64,000 nt of DNA. It comes from Paenibacillus sp. SC116. Lineage in GTDB: Bacteria; Bacillota; Bacilli; Paenibacillales; Paenibacillaceae. Below are positions 42,467 through 51,323 of the stretch, one piece after another. Under the pieces are notes generated by a model. The model saw nothing but the letters and a program-made list of their open reading frames with translations, ran no database searches and was not told the DNA's origin. The stretch's first letter is position 1. Every line of letters starts with the position of its first letter. The stretch lies in NCBI RefSeq assembly GCF_024733555.1, contig NZ_JANIOF010000002.1, forward strand, positions 62,001-126,000. The letters are read 5' to 3'. Both the position numbers and the translations under genes were made by a program.

Positions 42467-44371
42467 TTGAATCAACATACACTTGAAAAATTGCAATATA
42501 ACGAACTGAAAGAACACGTAAAAACCTTCTGTGTGAGTGGGTTAGGCAAGCAATTGCTAGATGCATTGAAGCCCAATTCTAATATCACGGTCGTTAAAAA
42601 GCGTCTTAATGAAACGACAGAAGCACGAGCCCTTTTAGATTCGGGCGCTCACATCCCATTCTTGGGAGTAACCAACATTGAACTTAGTATTGAAAAACTT
42701 GAAAAAGGTCTGTTGTTAACACCGAGCGAGTTGGTTAGTATCTCGGATTTCTTGCGAGGATGCCGGAAGATTAAGCAGTTTATGCTGACTAAAGAGTTCT
42801 ATGCTCCAGTGCTATCCTCTTATGCGAACTCGATGACAGAATTCCCAAGCATCGAAGAAGAGATTAATTACTCGATTAAGGGAAGCAAGGTTGATTCCGC
42901 TGCCAGCAAAGAACTGAAGCGCATTCGCAATAGTATAGAAGCAACAGAGGAGAAGATTAAGGACCGTCTGCAAAAGTTCCTTAAGAATAGCGAATATAAG
43001 AAGTACATTCAGGAATTTTTTATTAGCCAGAAAAATGATCGATACACGATTCCAATTATCGCGTCTTATAAAAACCATGTCCCAGGTACGATCGTCGAGG
43101 TTTCTTCAAAAGGATCTACCGTATTTATAGAACCGCATAGTGTTGCCAAGTTAAGCGGCGAACTATCAGGTTTGAGAGCGGAAGAGGCCGTCGAGGAGTA
43201 TCAAATTTTAGCAGCATTATCAGGCCTAGTTACGGAAAATCTGCACGAAATTAAAATCAATATGGACCTGATCAGCCAATATGACATGGTATTTGCAAAA
43301 GCGAAATACAGCAGGCATATCGACGGCGTGGAGCCTAAGTTGAACGATATTGGATATGTGAAGCTTGTTAATTGCAAGCATCCTCTTCTAACAGGAAAAG
43401 TTGTTCCATTGAACTTTGAGATTGGAGAGCAATATCGCAGTTTGATCATTACAGGACCGAATGCCGGTGGGAAAACAATCGTCCTCAAAACAATCGGCCT
43501 AACAACATTAGCGACAATGTCAGGTTTCCATATCCAAGCGGATAAGGACACAGAGATTGCTGTATTTGATAACATTTTTATCGATATTGGGGACAATCAA
43601 AGTATTGAAAATGCATTAAGCACATTCTCTTCTCATATGAAGAACCTTTCGGAAATTATGAGATTGGCGAATAACAACACGCTGTTAATCTTTGATGAAA
43701 TCGGCAGCGGGACGGAACCTAATGAAGGAGCGGCGCTCGCGATTTCCATCTTGGAGGAGTTCTACCACATGGGCTGTATTACCGTTGCGACTACTCACTA
43801 TGGTGAAATAAAACGCTATTCCGAAATGCACACTGACTTTATGAATGCAGCGATGCAGTTCAATCACGAAACGTTGGAGCCGATGTATAAGCTTCTTATA
43901 GGCAAGTCAGGGGAGAGCAACGCCTTGTGGATTTCACGCAAGATGGATATTCGCGAGCGGGTGCTGCAAAGAGCGCAGGCATATATGGAGAATAAGGAAT
44001 ACCAAATGGAACGAGTGCATGAAAGCAAAGTAAGGAAGACAAAAATAGTTGCCGTAGAGAAAGAAGGCAAGCAGATCGAATTTGCAAAAGGCGACCGTGT
44101 GAAGCTATTGGATTACGATGATGTGGGGCTTATTTATGAGGAGAGAGATCAGTACTCTAATGTGGTCGTTTTCTACAACAATGAGTTCCTAAAAGTAAAT
44201 GTGAGACGAATAACGTTGGAGATACCAGCGAAGGAGTTATATCCAGAAGGGTATGACCTAGAGACGTTATTCGTCGATTATAAGACGAGAAAAATGCAGC
44301 ATGATATCGAGCGTGGATCGAGGAAAGCTCTTCGTGCGATCCAGAAGGAAATTAGAAAAAATCGCGAGTAA
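42467..44371 (+). CDS. MutS2-like ATPase without Smr domain
   Basis: 634 aa from TTG, with GAGGAG 8 bases upstream. Layout as in MutS2: N-terminal core (LEKLQYNELKEHV at the start), a helical lever/clamp region (about 110-250), then the MutS-type ATPase with Walker A GPNAGGKT (about 333-340), Walker B LLIFDEIGSGTEP and the His switch ATTHYGEIK. It ends at about residue 634; true MutS2 proteins run to about 780 with a C-terminal Smr nuclease domain, which is missing here. MutS2 relatives act in recombination control and ribosome rescue; lacking the nuclease, this paralog may have a different role. Confidence 0.87.
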   Translation: MNQHTLEKLQYNELKEHVKTFCVSGLGKQLLDALKPNSNITVVKKRLNETTEARALLDSGAHIPFLGVTNIELSIEKLEKGLLLTPSELVSISDFLRGCRKIKQFMLTKEFYAPVLSSYANSMTEFPSIEEEINYSIKGSKVDSAASKELKRIRNSIEATEEKIKDRLQKFLKNSEYKKYIQEFFISQKNDRYTIPIIASYKNHVPGTIVEVSSKGSTVFIEPHSVAKLSGELSGLRAEEAVEEYQILAALSGLVTENLHEIKINMDLISQYDMVFAKAKYSRHIDGVEPKLNDIGYVKLVNCKHPLLTGKVVPLNFEIGEQYRSLIITGPNAGGKTIVLKTIGLTTLATMSGFHIQADKDTEIAVFDNIFIDIGDNQSIENALSTFSSHMKNLSEIMRLANNNTLLIFDEIGSGTEPNEGAALAISILEEFYHMGCITVATTHYGEIKRYSEMHTDFMNAAMQFNHETLEPMYKLLIGKSGESNALWISRKMDIRERVLQRAQAYMENKEYQMERVHESKVRKTKIVAVEKEGKQIEFAKGDRVKLLDYDDVGLIYEERDQYSNVVVFYNNEFLKVNVRRITLEIPAKELYPEGYDLETLFVDYKTRKMQHDIERGSRKALRAIQKEIRKNRE

Positions 44372-44569
44372 GCTGCTAGTAATGTGGGCAACTCGTACCA
44401 TACATGCAGGCTGACGGGATGATCCGTTGGCCTGTTTTTTTCGTTTTATCTCATTGAACTTGTTGATTGCCGAGGCAAAACATGCGGAATGAGAGCGCAA
44501 CATTTCAAATCGACCCCTGTGATACAACTAAACATGAATTCGGAACTTTTCAATCAAGGAGATGAGGAT

Positions 44570-45334
44570 ATGGGGAAGTTGAAAGGGAAAGTCGCTCTTG
44601 TAACGGGTGCAAGCCGAGGAATCGGGCGCGCTATTGCGATACGTCTAGCAGAAGAAGGAGCATTTGTGGCCTTACATTATGGACGAAGACGAAATGAAGC
44701 AGAGGCCGTTGTCCATCAGATTAAGGAAGCTGGAGGGAGAGCGTGCGCGATTGGAGCAGATCTAAGTTCTCTCGATGGGATTCATGATTTATTTTCAGCG
44801 TTGGATGAAGGGCTTCAGGAACATACAGGTGATAATCGCTTTGATATTCTAGTGAATAACGCTGGCATTGGGCAAATTTTAAAGCTAGAGGAAGCGACAG
44901 AGCAATCGTTCGATGAGGTGATGAACATCAATGTGAAAGCGCCGCTGTTTGTTACTCAATTAGCTCTGCCCCGTTTAAGGGACGAAGGACGAATCATTAA
45001 CATCTCTTCCTTTGTTACGCGAGTTGCTTCCCCTGGTGTGTTTACTTACAGCATGTCCAAGGGCGCGATAGATATCTTTACGCTCGCGTTGGCCAAGGAG
45101 TTGGGGAGCCGTCATATTACGGTAAACGCGATCCAGCCAGGCATTATTAATACCGAGATGAATGCGGGAACTCTGCAACATTCGGAGGGGCAGAAATATG
45201 CTGCTGGCCTTTCTGCCTTCAATCGATGGGGAGAGCCTGATGATGTCGCGGATATTGCTGCTTTTCTTACTTCATCGGACAGCCGTTGGGTAACCGGGCA
45301 GCTAATTGATGCAAGCGGAGGCTCCCATCTGTAG
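44570..45334 (+). CDS. Short-chain dehydrogenase/reductase (SDR)
   Basis: 254 aa from the ATG at 44570, preceded by AAGGAG with 8-base spacing; the open frame extends 27 codons upstream without a ribosome binding site and with no family similarity. Classical SDR motifs: TGASRGIG (NAD(P) binding), a basic [12 protein letters not shown] segment suggesting NADP preference, NNAGIG, the catalytic Ser in INISSFV, YSMSK with the Tyr and Lys, and the C-terminal [11 protein letters not shown]. Probably a 3-oxoacyl-ACP reductase-like or alcohol dehydrogenase enzyme; substrate unknown. Single gene, terminator at 45376. Confidence 0.93.
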   Translation: MGKLKGKVALVTGASRGIGRAIAIRLAEEGAFVALHYGRRRNEAEAVVHQIKEAGGRACAIGADLSSLDGIHDLFSALDEGLQEHTGDNRFDILVNNAGIGQILKLEEATEQSFDEVMNINVKAPLFVTQLALPRLRDEGRIINISSFVTRVASPGVFTYSMSKGAIDIFTLALAKELGSRHITVNAIQPGIINTEMNAGTLQHSEGQKYAAGLSAFNRWGEPDDVADIAAFLTSSDSRWVTGQLIDASGGSHL

Positions 45335-45375
45335 ATAAGCGGGTGGATGACGAAGAAAGAGTAGTTGGAAGTAGA

Positions 45376-45413
45376 AAACCGGACTCCCTTGTGAAATAAG
45401 AGGTCCGGTTCTT
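45376..45413. terminator. Bidirectional terminator
   Basis: AACCGGAC / GTCCGGTT arms with an A/T-rich interior, between the SDR gene (plus) and alkA (minus). Confidence 0.75.
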
Positions 45414-45446
45414 TGCTGCTGGATAACCAATCGGTAAGGAAATCAA

Positions 45447-46376
45447 TTAGTAAAGGAATCTCCATAAATAGAAGGTGGCGTAGGACTCCCAGTTTTTCCA
45501 CCCCGCAGCTAGCTGTACAATCTCTGCTTTCGTCGGTTTTGTTTCAGCACCGGTCACATATTTGATAGCGTTATGGAGTCCTACATCATCAATCGGAAAG
45601 GCGGAAGGGATACGTAAGCAGCGCATGAGCACATAATTAGCGGTCCATGGTCCAATGCCGCGAATTTGGACAAGCGTCTTTTCTATTTTTTTATGATCGC
45701 CAATGTCCAATAGATGTTGTTTAGACAGTTTTCCTTCTACCATAAGCTGAGCAACGCCAATTAAATACTCACTTTTCTTCGTACTCATTTGCAGCTTCGT
45801 GATGTCTTCTAGTTGCAAAGACGCGATATCGACAGGAGTAGGAAAGAGCCAATATTGCTCGCCGTCATGCTCCACATACCGACCAAATGCTTTGACAAAG
45901 CGCTTTTTTAGCGTATAGGCAAAGGCAAGGTTAATTTGCTGACCAATAATGCCCCAGCATAGCGCTTCAAATAAATCAGGAATGCCCATATTCCGAAGCC
46001 CGTAAAAGGATTGCACCGCTCTTTCTAGCAATACATCTGTCTTAGCTAGATGATAAAACGGCAGCAAATCTGTGTCTAAGTCGAACCAGTCGCGGACATA
46101 ATGCACAGCTGCATCCTGTACCGATTCATGTAAGGGTGCCGCGTCATTTCCTAATAACCGCACAGACATGCCGTGCTTGTGCTCTTGATTCTCGCTGACT
46201 TCGACAATAAGCGTTTCTTGTTCAATCGATATCGCCTTGTAAACCAGTCCTTCTTTAATCCGGATCAAGCATTCATTTGGGGCATTGGAGAGGTATTTCA
46301 TATTTTCTGAGTAGCTAAATTCCTTCGGTATAGGCAGTGTAATCACTTGCTTCTTATTTTCCCAACGATTTGTCAT
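45447..46376 (-). CDS. alkA: DNA-3-methyladenine glycosylase II
   Basis: 309 aa. The C-terminal half is a HhH-GPD domain: hairpin and Gly-rich motif QIRGIGPWTANYVLMRCL followed by the catalytic-Asp segment SAFPIDDVGL, whose second Asp is the acid residue that activates the base-flipped nucleotide. The N-terminal half is the AlkA-type TBP-like fold (residues about 1-130). The enzyme removes alkylated bases from DNA. RBS GGAGG lies 6 bases before ATG. It is divergent from adaA, an arrangement also found in Bacillus, and so belongs to the adaptive response to alkylation. Confidence 0.95.
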   Translation of the reverse strand: MTNRWENKKQVITLPIPKEFSYSENMKYLSNAPNECLIRIKEGLVYKAISIEQETLIVEVSENQEHKHGMSVRLLGNDAAPLHESVQDAAVHYVRDWFDLDTDLLPFYHLAKTDVLLERAVQSFYGLRNMGIPDLFEALCWGIIGQQINLAFAYTLKKRFVKAFGRYVEHDGEQYWLFPTPVDIASLQLEDITKLQMSTKKSEYLIGVAQLMVEGKLSKQHLLDIGDHKKIEKTLVQIRGIGPWTANYVLMRCLRIPSAFPIDDVGLHNAIKYVTGAETKPTKAEIVQLAAGWKNWESYATFYLWRFLY

Positions 46377-46473
46377 ACAGAACCTCCAATGGATTCAAGA
46401 TCACTGCTCCTGTAGTTGTATCATAAAATCATAATCGACAGTTTCGATATCTTGCGGTCCTATTTTGAAATGC

Positions 46474-46502
46474 GTACAGAAGCTTGTTGTCGGAGATATA
46501 CT
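46474..46502 (+). promoter_or_regulatory. Candidate Ada-dependent promoter of adaA
   Basis: TATACT (46497-46502) is a good -10, but at 17-bp spacing the -35 is GTACAG, a poor match. That fits a promoter needing methylated AdaA as activator, as known for the Bacillus ada operon. The intergenic region (46377-46522) also has to hold the alkA promoter. Confidence 0.4.
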
Positions 46503-46522
46503 AGAGGTGGAGATGAGCGAAC

Positions 46523-47161
46523 ATGATGAATAGAAACGAGCAGGAACCTATTGCAGATGAGAAATGGCTGGCCATCATAAGCAACGATGCATCCTATGAC
46601 GGTACGTTTTTCTATGCTGTGAAGACGACGGGGATTTTTTGCAGGCCATCTTGTAAATCCAGAATTCCTAACAAGGATAATGTGCGTGTATTTCCAAATG
46701 CAGAACAGGCTCTTTCTGAACATTTCCGTCCTTGTAAAAGGTGTAAACCGACAGGACAGCGGCTGCCTGATCAGGAGTGGGTCGATCAGATTGTGGAGTG
46801 CATTGAGCTCCATTATAGTGAAACATTAACGTTAGAGAAACTGGCCGATATGTGCCATGGCAGTCCTTATCATTTACAACGCGTATTTAAGCGAGTGAGA
46901 GGGATAGCGCCCGTTGAATATATTCAACAGACGCGGGTCGCCAAAGCCATGCACTACTTGAACAATACGGATAAAGCCATTTCTGAAATCGCCATGAAAG
47001 TAGGAATTTCTAATACCTCCTATTTTATAACGATGTTCAAAGCAAAAACAGGATATACACCAGCAGACTATCGCCAAATAAATAGAATCAAACAGACGAG
47101 GGAGGTGCACGAATGTGAAGGCGCAAACGAAACGGACGGTTTATTGGACATTGTTGAATGA
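46523..47161 (+). CDS. adaA: AdaA: methylphosphotriester-DNA methyltransferase and AraC-type activator
   Basis: 212 aa. Residues about 15-85 form the Ada zinc domain with the four cysteines: C40-R-P-S-C44 and the C-K-R-C pair near 73-76; C40 takes the methyl group from phosphotriesters. Residues about 92-190 are an AraC-type double HTH (TLEKLADMCHGSPYHLQRVFKR; AISEIAMKVGISNTSYFITMFK). Methylation turns it into an activator of the adaptive response. GTGGAG lies before the ATG. The adaB gene begins inside its 3' end (47-base overlap). Confidence 0.96.
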   Translation: MMNRNEQEPIADEKWLAIISNDASYDGTFFYAVKTTGIFCRPSCKSRIPNKDNVRVFPNAEQALSEHFRPCKRCKPTGQRLPDQEWVDQIVECIELHYSETLTLEKLADMCHGSPYHLQRVFKRVRGIAPVEYIQQTRVAKAMHYLNNTDKAISEIAMKVGISNTSYFITMFKAKTGYTPADYRQINRIKQTREVHECEGANETDGLLDIVE

Positions 47162-47642
47162 AGCGGGATGGCATATGTATGTGGCAGCTACGTCGAATGG
47201 GTTGTGTTATGTAGGTTCACACGCTCAACCGTTTGAGGAGCTATCTACGTGGGTGCAGGCTCGATTTCCAGGCAGTATGTTAGAGCGTGATGATGAAAGC
47301 CTGCAATTATATACGACTGAACTAATCGAGTATCTCCGAGGCACTCGCGATCGTTTTACTATGCCTTTTGATCTTCAAGGCACACCATTTCAGCTTGCTG
47401 TATGGGAAGCACTATGCGAGGTTCCTTATGGGCAATCTCGGACGTATTCTCATATTGCAGATCATATCAAAAAGCCGAAGGCAGTGCGTGCTGTTGGAGC
47501 TGCTATTGGTGCCAATCCTTTGTTAATCACAGTGCCATGCCATCGAGTTATTGGGAAAAATGGTTCCCTTACAGGTTATAGAGGTGGGTTGGAGATGAAG
47601 ACGCATCTGTTACAATTGGAACAAGAACGATCAGATTGGTGA
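47115..47642 (+). CDS. adaB: AdaB: O6-methylguanine-DNA methyltransferase
   Basis: 175 aa, GTG start with GGAGG 9 bases upstream inside adaA. The conserved active site is PCHRV with Cys142 in TVPCHRVIG; the preceding helix-turn-helix (FQLAVWEALCEVPYGQSRTYSHIAD) and the ARVA-like region AVRAVGAAIGANP are standard for Ogt/AdaB. The protein transfers the methyl group from O6-methylguanine to its Cys in a suicidal reaction. The 47-base overlap gives translational coupling to adaA. Confidence 0.96.
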   Translation: MKAQTKRTVYWTLLNEAGWHMYVAATSNGLCYVGSHAQPFEELSTWVQARFPGSMLERDDESLQLYTTELIEYLRGTRDRFTMPFDLQGTPFQLAVWEALCEVPYGQSRTYSHIADHIKKPKAVRAVGAAIGANPLLITVPCHRVIGKNGSLTGYRGGLEMKTHLLQLEQERSDW

Positions 47643-47663
47643 ACTTACATGACGGAGGACCTT

Positions 47664-47996
47664 ATGAGAGAAATGGAATCGTTAACGAGTTTGGAGGAAG
47701 TGAATGCCTTTATTCAACGGCATCCATTAGCGTTTCTCTATATTTCTAGTACAGATTGCAGTGTCTGTCATGCCTTGTACCCGCAGATTCAGAGATTAAT
47801 GATCCATTATCCTGAGATCCGTCTGGGAACGGTGAACGCACAAGAAGTAACAGAGATTGCTGGCAGTTTCTCTGTTTTCACGGTGCCTGTTCTGCTGCTG
47901 TTTGTTGAGGGGAAAGAATATGTCCGTGAAGCGCGGATTGTACATTTGGATCTGCTTGATGAAAAAATAAAGAGAGTATACGAAAATGTGATCTAG
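47664..47996 (+). CDS. Thioredoxin-like protein in the ada operon
   Basis: 110 aa. Thioredoxin fold with the active-site pair C-S-V-C in STDCSVCHALYP and cis-proline region FTVPVLLLFVEG. It starts 21 bases after adaB; GGAGG lies 5 bases before the ATG at 47664 (an ATG five codons earlier is in frame but overlaps the ribosome binding site). A thiol-disulfide role for the cell or for the Cys-dependent Ada proteins is possible but unproven. Terminator at 48062 ends the operon. Confidence 0.85.
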   Translation: MREMESLTSLEEVNAFIQRHPLAFLYISSTDCSVCHALYPQIQRLMIHYPEIRLGTVNAQEVTEIAGSFSVFTVPVLLLFVEGKEYVREARIVHLDLLDEKIKRVYENVI

Positions 47997-48061
47997 ACTT
48001 GATCTATGATAGTATTCACTGTAGTTGGGAATGGTATTTAAAAGTAAACAGTAGGGATTAG

Positions 48062-48100
48062 AAAGTCGGTGATACACTACAGTGTCTCTCGACTTTTTTT
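48062..48100 (+). terminator. Terminator of the ada operon
   Basis: AAAGTCG...CGACTTT with an inner GACAC/GTGTC-like pairing and seven T. Confidence 0.88.
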
Positions 48101-48126
48101 GTGAGAAAGCGAGTCCTTTATAAGGA

Positions 48127-48155
48127 TTGACAGAATAAATATAGAATACTAAAAT
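48127..48155 (+). promoter_or_regulatory. Sigma-A promoter of the LacI-type regulator gene
   Basis: TTGACA (48127-48132), 17-bp spacer, TAAAAT (48150-48155). Excellent consensus. An operator (48163-48174) sits just downstream of the -10, as expected for autorepression. Confidence 0.8.
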
Positions 48156-48162
48156 TAATTAC

Positions 48163-48174
48163 GTAAACGTTTAA
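48163..48174. promoter_or_regulatory. LacI-type operator 1
   Basis: GTAAACGTTTAA, one base off the palindrome GTAAACGTTTAC, 7 bases downstream of the -10 hexamer. Confidence 0.75.
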
Positions 48175-48217
48175 CTAGTATCGATAATATGTTCATTATA
48201 TTAGCTTTTGTTGAGAA

Positions 48218-48229
48218 GTAAACGTTTAC
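48218..48229. promoter_or_regulatory. LacI-type operator 2
   Basis: Perfect palindrome GTAAACGTTTAC in the leader of the regulator gene, 55 bases from operator 1 (about five helical turns). Confidence 0.8.
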
Positions 48230-48252
48230 CTAATGAAGGGTGGTTTGATGGC

Positions 48253-49257
48253 ATGGCAGCCACAATTAAAGATATAGCAAGGGTTGCTGGTGTCTCAACC
48301 GCGACTGTTTCAAGAGTCATTAACAATCTTGGTGGATACAATGAAGAAACCGAGAAGAAAGTAATGGCTGTCGCCAAAGCGCTGGGATATCGTAAGAACG
48401 AAAATGCCCGCAGCTTGGTGCAGAAGTCAACGAACACGATAGGTGTAATTATGCCTGATGTCACGACAGCTTTTTACGGCGACATCATTAAAGGGATTGA
48501 AGATACGTCCTATGAACATGGATACAGCGTTATTTTAACGCATGCTGGCAGTCATGGTTCCCGCATTCATGAGAGTATGAATCTAATGGGCGAACGCCGA
48601 GTAGATGGGCTCATTATCGTGTCTGTTGAATTGCATGGAGCAGCGATAGAATCTTTATCTTCGCTCGGTATTCCATTTATTTTACTTTCTACAAAAACGG
48701 ATCGAGAAGATACACCCTATATTAAGGTCGATGACTATCGTGCTGCATATACTGCAGTGAAGTACCTAATTGATAACAACCATCGTACCATTGGTATGGC
48801 AGGAGCCAATCCAGACGATCCTATTGCAGGGTCCCCAAGGATTCACGGCTATACACAAGCGCTGTTGGACCAGGGCATAAAAGTAGACTTGAATCTAATT
48901 AAACCTGGCGGCTTTAACTTCGAATCCGGTAAGACTGCGATGCAGGCATTTATTGAAGATGATGCAGCGATTACGGCTGTTTTTTGCGCCAGTGATGAAG
49001 TGGCATTAGGTATTATGTCAGCTTGTTATGAAAATGAGATCAACGTACCAAACGATATTTCTGTAGTTGGCTACGATAATTCGAAGGTTTCCCATATGTC
49101 GATTCCTCCTCTGACAACGGTGGCACAGCCGTTATACGAGATGGGAAGAGAAGGCTGCCTAGAAGTAATAGCCGCTATTCAAAATAAATGCAAGATTGAA
49201 TCCAAAGTGATTCCGCATGAGCTAGTTGTACGAAAGTCTGTTAAAAAGTTATCTTAA
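48253..49257 (+). CDS. LacI-family transcriptional repressor, probably of the adjacent glucosidase gene
   Basis: 334 aa from ATG at 48253. HTH at the N terminus: TIKDIARVAGVSTATVSRVIN, split as the two standard helices, then a hinge helix. The rest is a periplasmic-binding-protein-like effector domain (IGVIMPDVTTAFYGDIIKGI; DGLIIVSVEL; VKYLIDNNHRTIGMAG; AVFCASDEVALGIM; PPLTTVAQPLYEMG). Effector likely a maltose- or isomaltose-type sugar given the GH13 neighbour. AAGGGTGG lies 9 bases before ATG; the frame could be extended to 48208, but only across operator 2. Confidence 0.93.
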   Translation: MAATIKDIARVAGVSTATVSRVINNLGGYNEETEKKVMAVAKALGYRKNENARSLVQKSTNTIGVIMPDVTTAFYGDIIKGIEDTSYEHGYSVILTHAGSHGSRIHESMNLMGERRVDGLIIVSVELHGAAIESLSSLGIPFILLSTKTDREDTPYIKVDDYRAAYTAVKYLIDNNHRTIGMAGANPDDPIAGSPRIHGYTQALLDQGIKVDLNLIKPGGFNFESGKTAMQAFIEDDAAITAVFCASDEVALGIMSACYENEINVPNDISVVGYDNSKVSHMSIPPLTTVAQPLYEMGREGCLEVIAAIQNKCKIESKVIPHELVVRKSVKKLS

Positions 49258-49274
49258 AATACGTTGTCTAAAAA

Positions 49275-49311
49275 TGCCTCGTCTGAGCACGCAGGGATGA
49301 GGCCGTTTTTT
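49275..49311 (+). terminator. Terminator after the LacI-type gene
   Basis: GCCTC...GAGGC arms with further pairing and six T. A second weaker hairpin (TCCGC / GGCGGA plus T5) lies at 49320-49358. Confidence 0.75.
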
Positions 49312-49367
49312 CTAAAAAATCCGCTTTTTGAACATATGAGGAAGGCGGAATCCTTTTTGAGTATTAC

Positions 49368-49379
49368 GTAAACGTTTAC
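49368..49379. promoter_or_regulatory. LacI-type operator 3, upstream of the glucosidase gene
   Basis: GTAAACGTTTAC within the longer palindrome TTACGTAAACGTTTACGTTA, 46 bases before the start of the GH13 gene. Identical to operator 2, linking regulator and enzyme gene. Confidence 0.82.
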
Positions 49380-49425
49380 GTTACACATATAACTTTGAAA
49401 TCCAAGCCGAAAGGATAGGAATCTA

Positions 49426-51087
49426 ATGACAGAAACAATCACAAACACAGTTACAAAAGAAAAAGAAGTGAAATGGTGGCAGACAGCAGTTATTTATCAA
49501 ATTTACCCACGCAGCTTCCAAGATAGTGATGGAGACGGAATTGGCGATCTAAGAGGTATCATTAATCGAATCGATTATTTGAAGCTGCTAGGGATTACGG
49601 CAATCTGGTTGTCACCCGTTTATAAGTCCCCGAACGACGACAACGGCTATGACATTAGCGATTACCAAGACATTATGGATGAGTTCGGTACCATGGCGGA
49701 TATGGACGAAATGCTTGCAAAGGCGAACGCGGCAGGCATTCGCATCATTATGGACCTAGTCGTGAACCATACATCCGATGAGCACAAATGGTTTATTGAA
49801 GCAAAGAAGGGCAAAGACAATGAGTACCGTGACTACTACATTTGGCGTGATCCTGTGAACGGGGATGTTCCGAATGGTCTAGGTTCGATCTTTAGCGGTT
49901 CTGCTTGGGAGTTGGACGAAGCAAGCGGCCAGTATTTCTTGCATCTATTCAGCAAGCGCCAGCCAGACTTGAACTGGGAGAATCCAAAAGTTCGCAAAGA
50001 AGTAAACGATATGATGAACTTCTGGCTCGATAAAGGTGTGGGCGGCTTCCGTATGGACGTTATCGATCTCATTGGAAAGATTCCGGATCAGGAGATTACA
50101 GGAAACGGTCCGAAGCTTCATGAGTATTTGCAGGAAATGAACCAACAAACATTCGGCAAGTATGATGTTATGACGGTAGGCGAAACATGGGGCGCGACTC
50201 CAGAAATCGCAAAGCTGTATTCCGATCCGGCACGCAATGAGCTGTCGATGGTGTTCCAATTTGAACATATCGGTCTTGATCAGCAGGAAGGCAAGGACAA
50301 ATGGGATCTTAAGCCTTTGAGTATTGCGGAGTTGAAGGACGTACTTGTGAAGTGGCAAGTTTCGTTGGGTAACGAAGGATGGAACAGCTTGTTCTGGAAC
50401 AACCATGACCTGCCGCGTATCGTGTCCAGATGGGGTAACGATAAAGAGTACCATGAGCAAAGTGCGAAAATGTTCGCGATTCTTCTGCACATGATGAAAG
50501 GTACGCCTTACATTTATCAAGGTGAAGAGATCGGTATGACGAACTGCCCAGTTTCAAGCATTGATGAAGTAGAAGATATTGAAGCGGTAAATATGTATCA
50601 TGATCGTTTGGCTAAAGGATATCCAGTTGAGGATATTATCACATCCATCAACGCAAAAGGACGTGATAATGCGCGTACGCCTATGCAATGGGATGATAGT
50701 GCAAATGGAGGCTTTACGACAGGTACGCCTTGGCTGCATGTGAACAAAAATCACAAGACGATCAATGTGCAGCAGAGTCTTGATAACCCAAATTCTATTT
50801 TCTACACGTACCAACGCTTGATTCAGATTCGCCAAGAGAATCCAATCGTTGTATGGGGTGACTTCGAACTGATCGAGAGCACGCATGAAGATGTATTTGC
50901 TTACTACCGCTTGTACGAAGGCGAAAAATGGCTCGTAGCTGCAAATATGTCTGAGCAGGAACATGCATTCACGGTTGATAAGGAGGTTTCTGAGATCATT
51001 ATGAGCAACTATAATCGTAATGAGCTAGATGTGAAACAGCTAACACTGAAGCCGTACGAGGCATTTGCGGTTAAGGTGAAGGCGTAG
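49426..51087 (+). CDS. GH13 oligo-1,6-glucosidase / glucan 1,6-alpha-glucosidase
   Basis: 553 aa. GH13 subfamily 31: WWQTAVIYQIYPRSFQDS at the start, VVNHTSDEH, nucleophile D211 in GFRMDVIDLI, acid/base E253 in TVGETWG and D328 in NNHDLPR. The valine after the nucleophile fits alpha-1,6 specificity. It hydrolyses the 1,6 bonds of isomalto-oligosaccharides or dextran ends in the cytosol. The family marker QWDDSANGGFT and a C-terminal beta domain are intact. Controlled by the LacI-type repressor through operator 3. AAAGGATAGG lies upstream of ATG. Terminator at 51136. Confidence 0.93.
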   Translation: MTETITNTVTKEKEVKWWQTAVIYQIYPRSFQDSDGDGIGDLRGIINRIDYLKLLGITAIWLSPVYKSPNDDNGYDISDYQDIMDEFGTMADMDEMLAKANAAGIRIIMDLVVNHTSDEHKWFIEAKKGKDNEYRDYYIWRDPVNGDVPNGLGSIFSGSAWELDEASGQYFLHLFSKRQPDLNWENPKVRKEVNDMMNFWLDKGVGGFRMDVIDLIGKIPDQEITGNGPKLHEYLQEMNQQTFGKYDVMTVGETWGATPEIAKLYSDPARNELSMVFQFEHIGLDQQEGKDKWDLKPLSIAELKDVLVKWQVSLGNEGWNSLFWNNHDLPRIVSRWGNDKEYHEQSAKMFAILLHMMKGTPYIYQGEEIGMTNCPVSSIDEVEDIEAVNMYHDRLAKGYPVEDIITSINAKGRDNARTPMQWDDSANGGFTTGTPWLHVNKNHKTINVQQSLDNPNSIFYTYQRLIQIRQENPIVVWGDFELIESTHEDVFAYYRLYEGEKWLVAANMSEQEHAFTVDKEVSEIIMSNYNRNELDVKQLTLKPYEAFAVKVKA

Positions 51088-51135
51088 GCATAGGTGTAGT
51101 TTAACAGGAAAAGCAAAACTATCGTTTCATATAGA

Positions 51136-51167
51136 AGGCTCACACGATCTTGTGTGAGTCTTTTTTA
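51136..51167 (+). terminator. Terminator of the glucosidase gene
   Basis: GCTCACAC / GTGTGAG stem with loop GATCTT and six T. Confidence 0.88.
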
Positions 51168-51323
51168 TATGTAGAGTCATTCATATTTCATGGTATAATA
51201 TGGTGAAAAGAAAGGAATGAGAAATATGTAGTCGCAATTAGGAATATAGATTCTCGTGCAAGATCCCCACCAGCAGTTTTTGCAGAGGGATAAGAGCATA
51301 TAACAAACATTTGGAGGATCTAT

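Noticed and set aside
42261-42470. 69-codon plus-strand frame before the MutS2-like gene
   Set aside because: Runs through the candidate structured RNA and a strong terminator; composition not protein-like.
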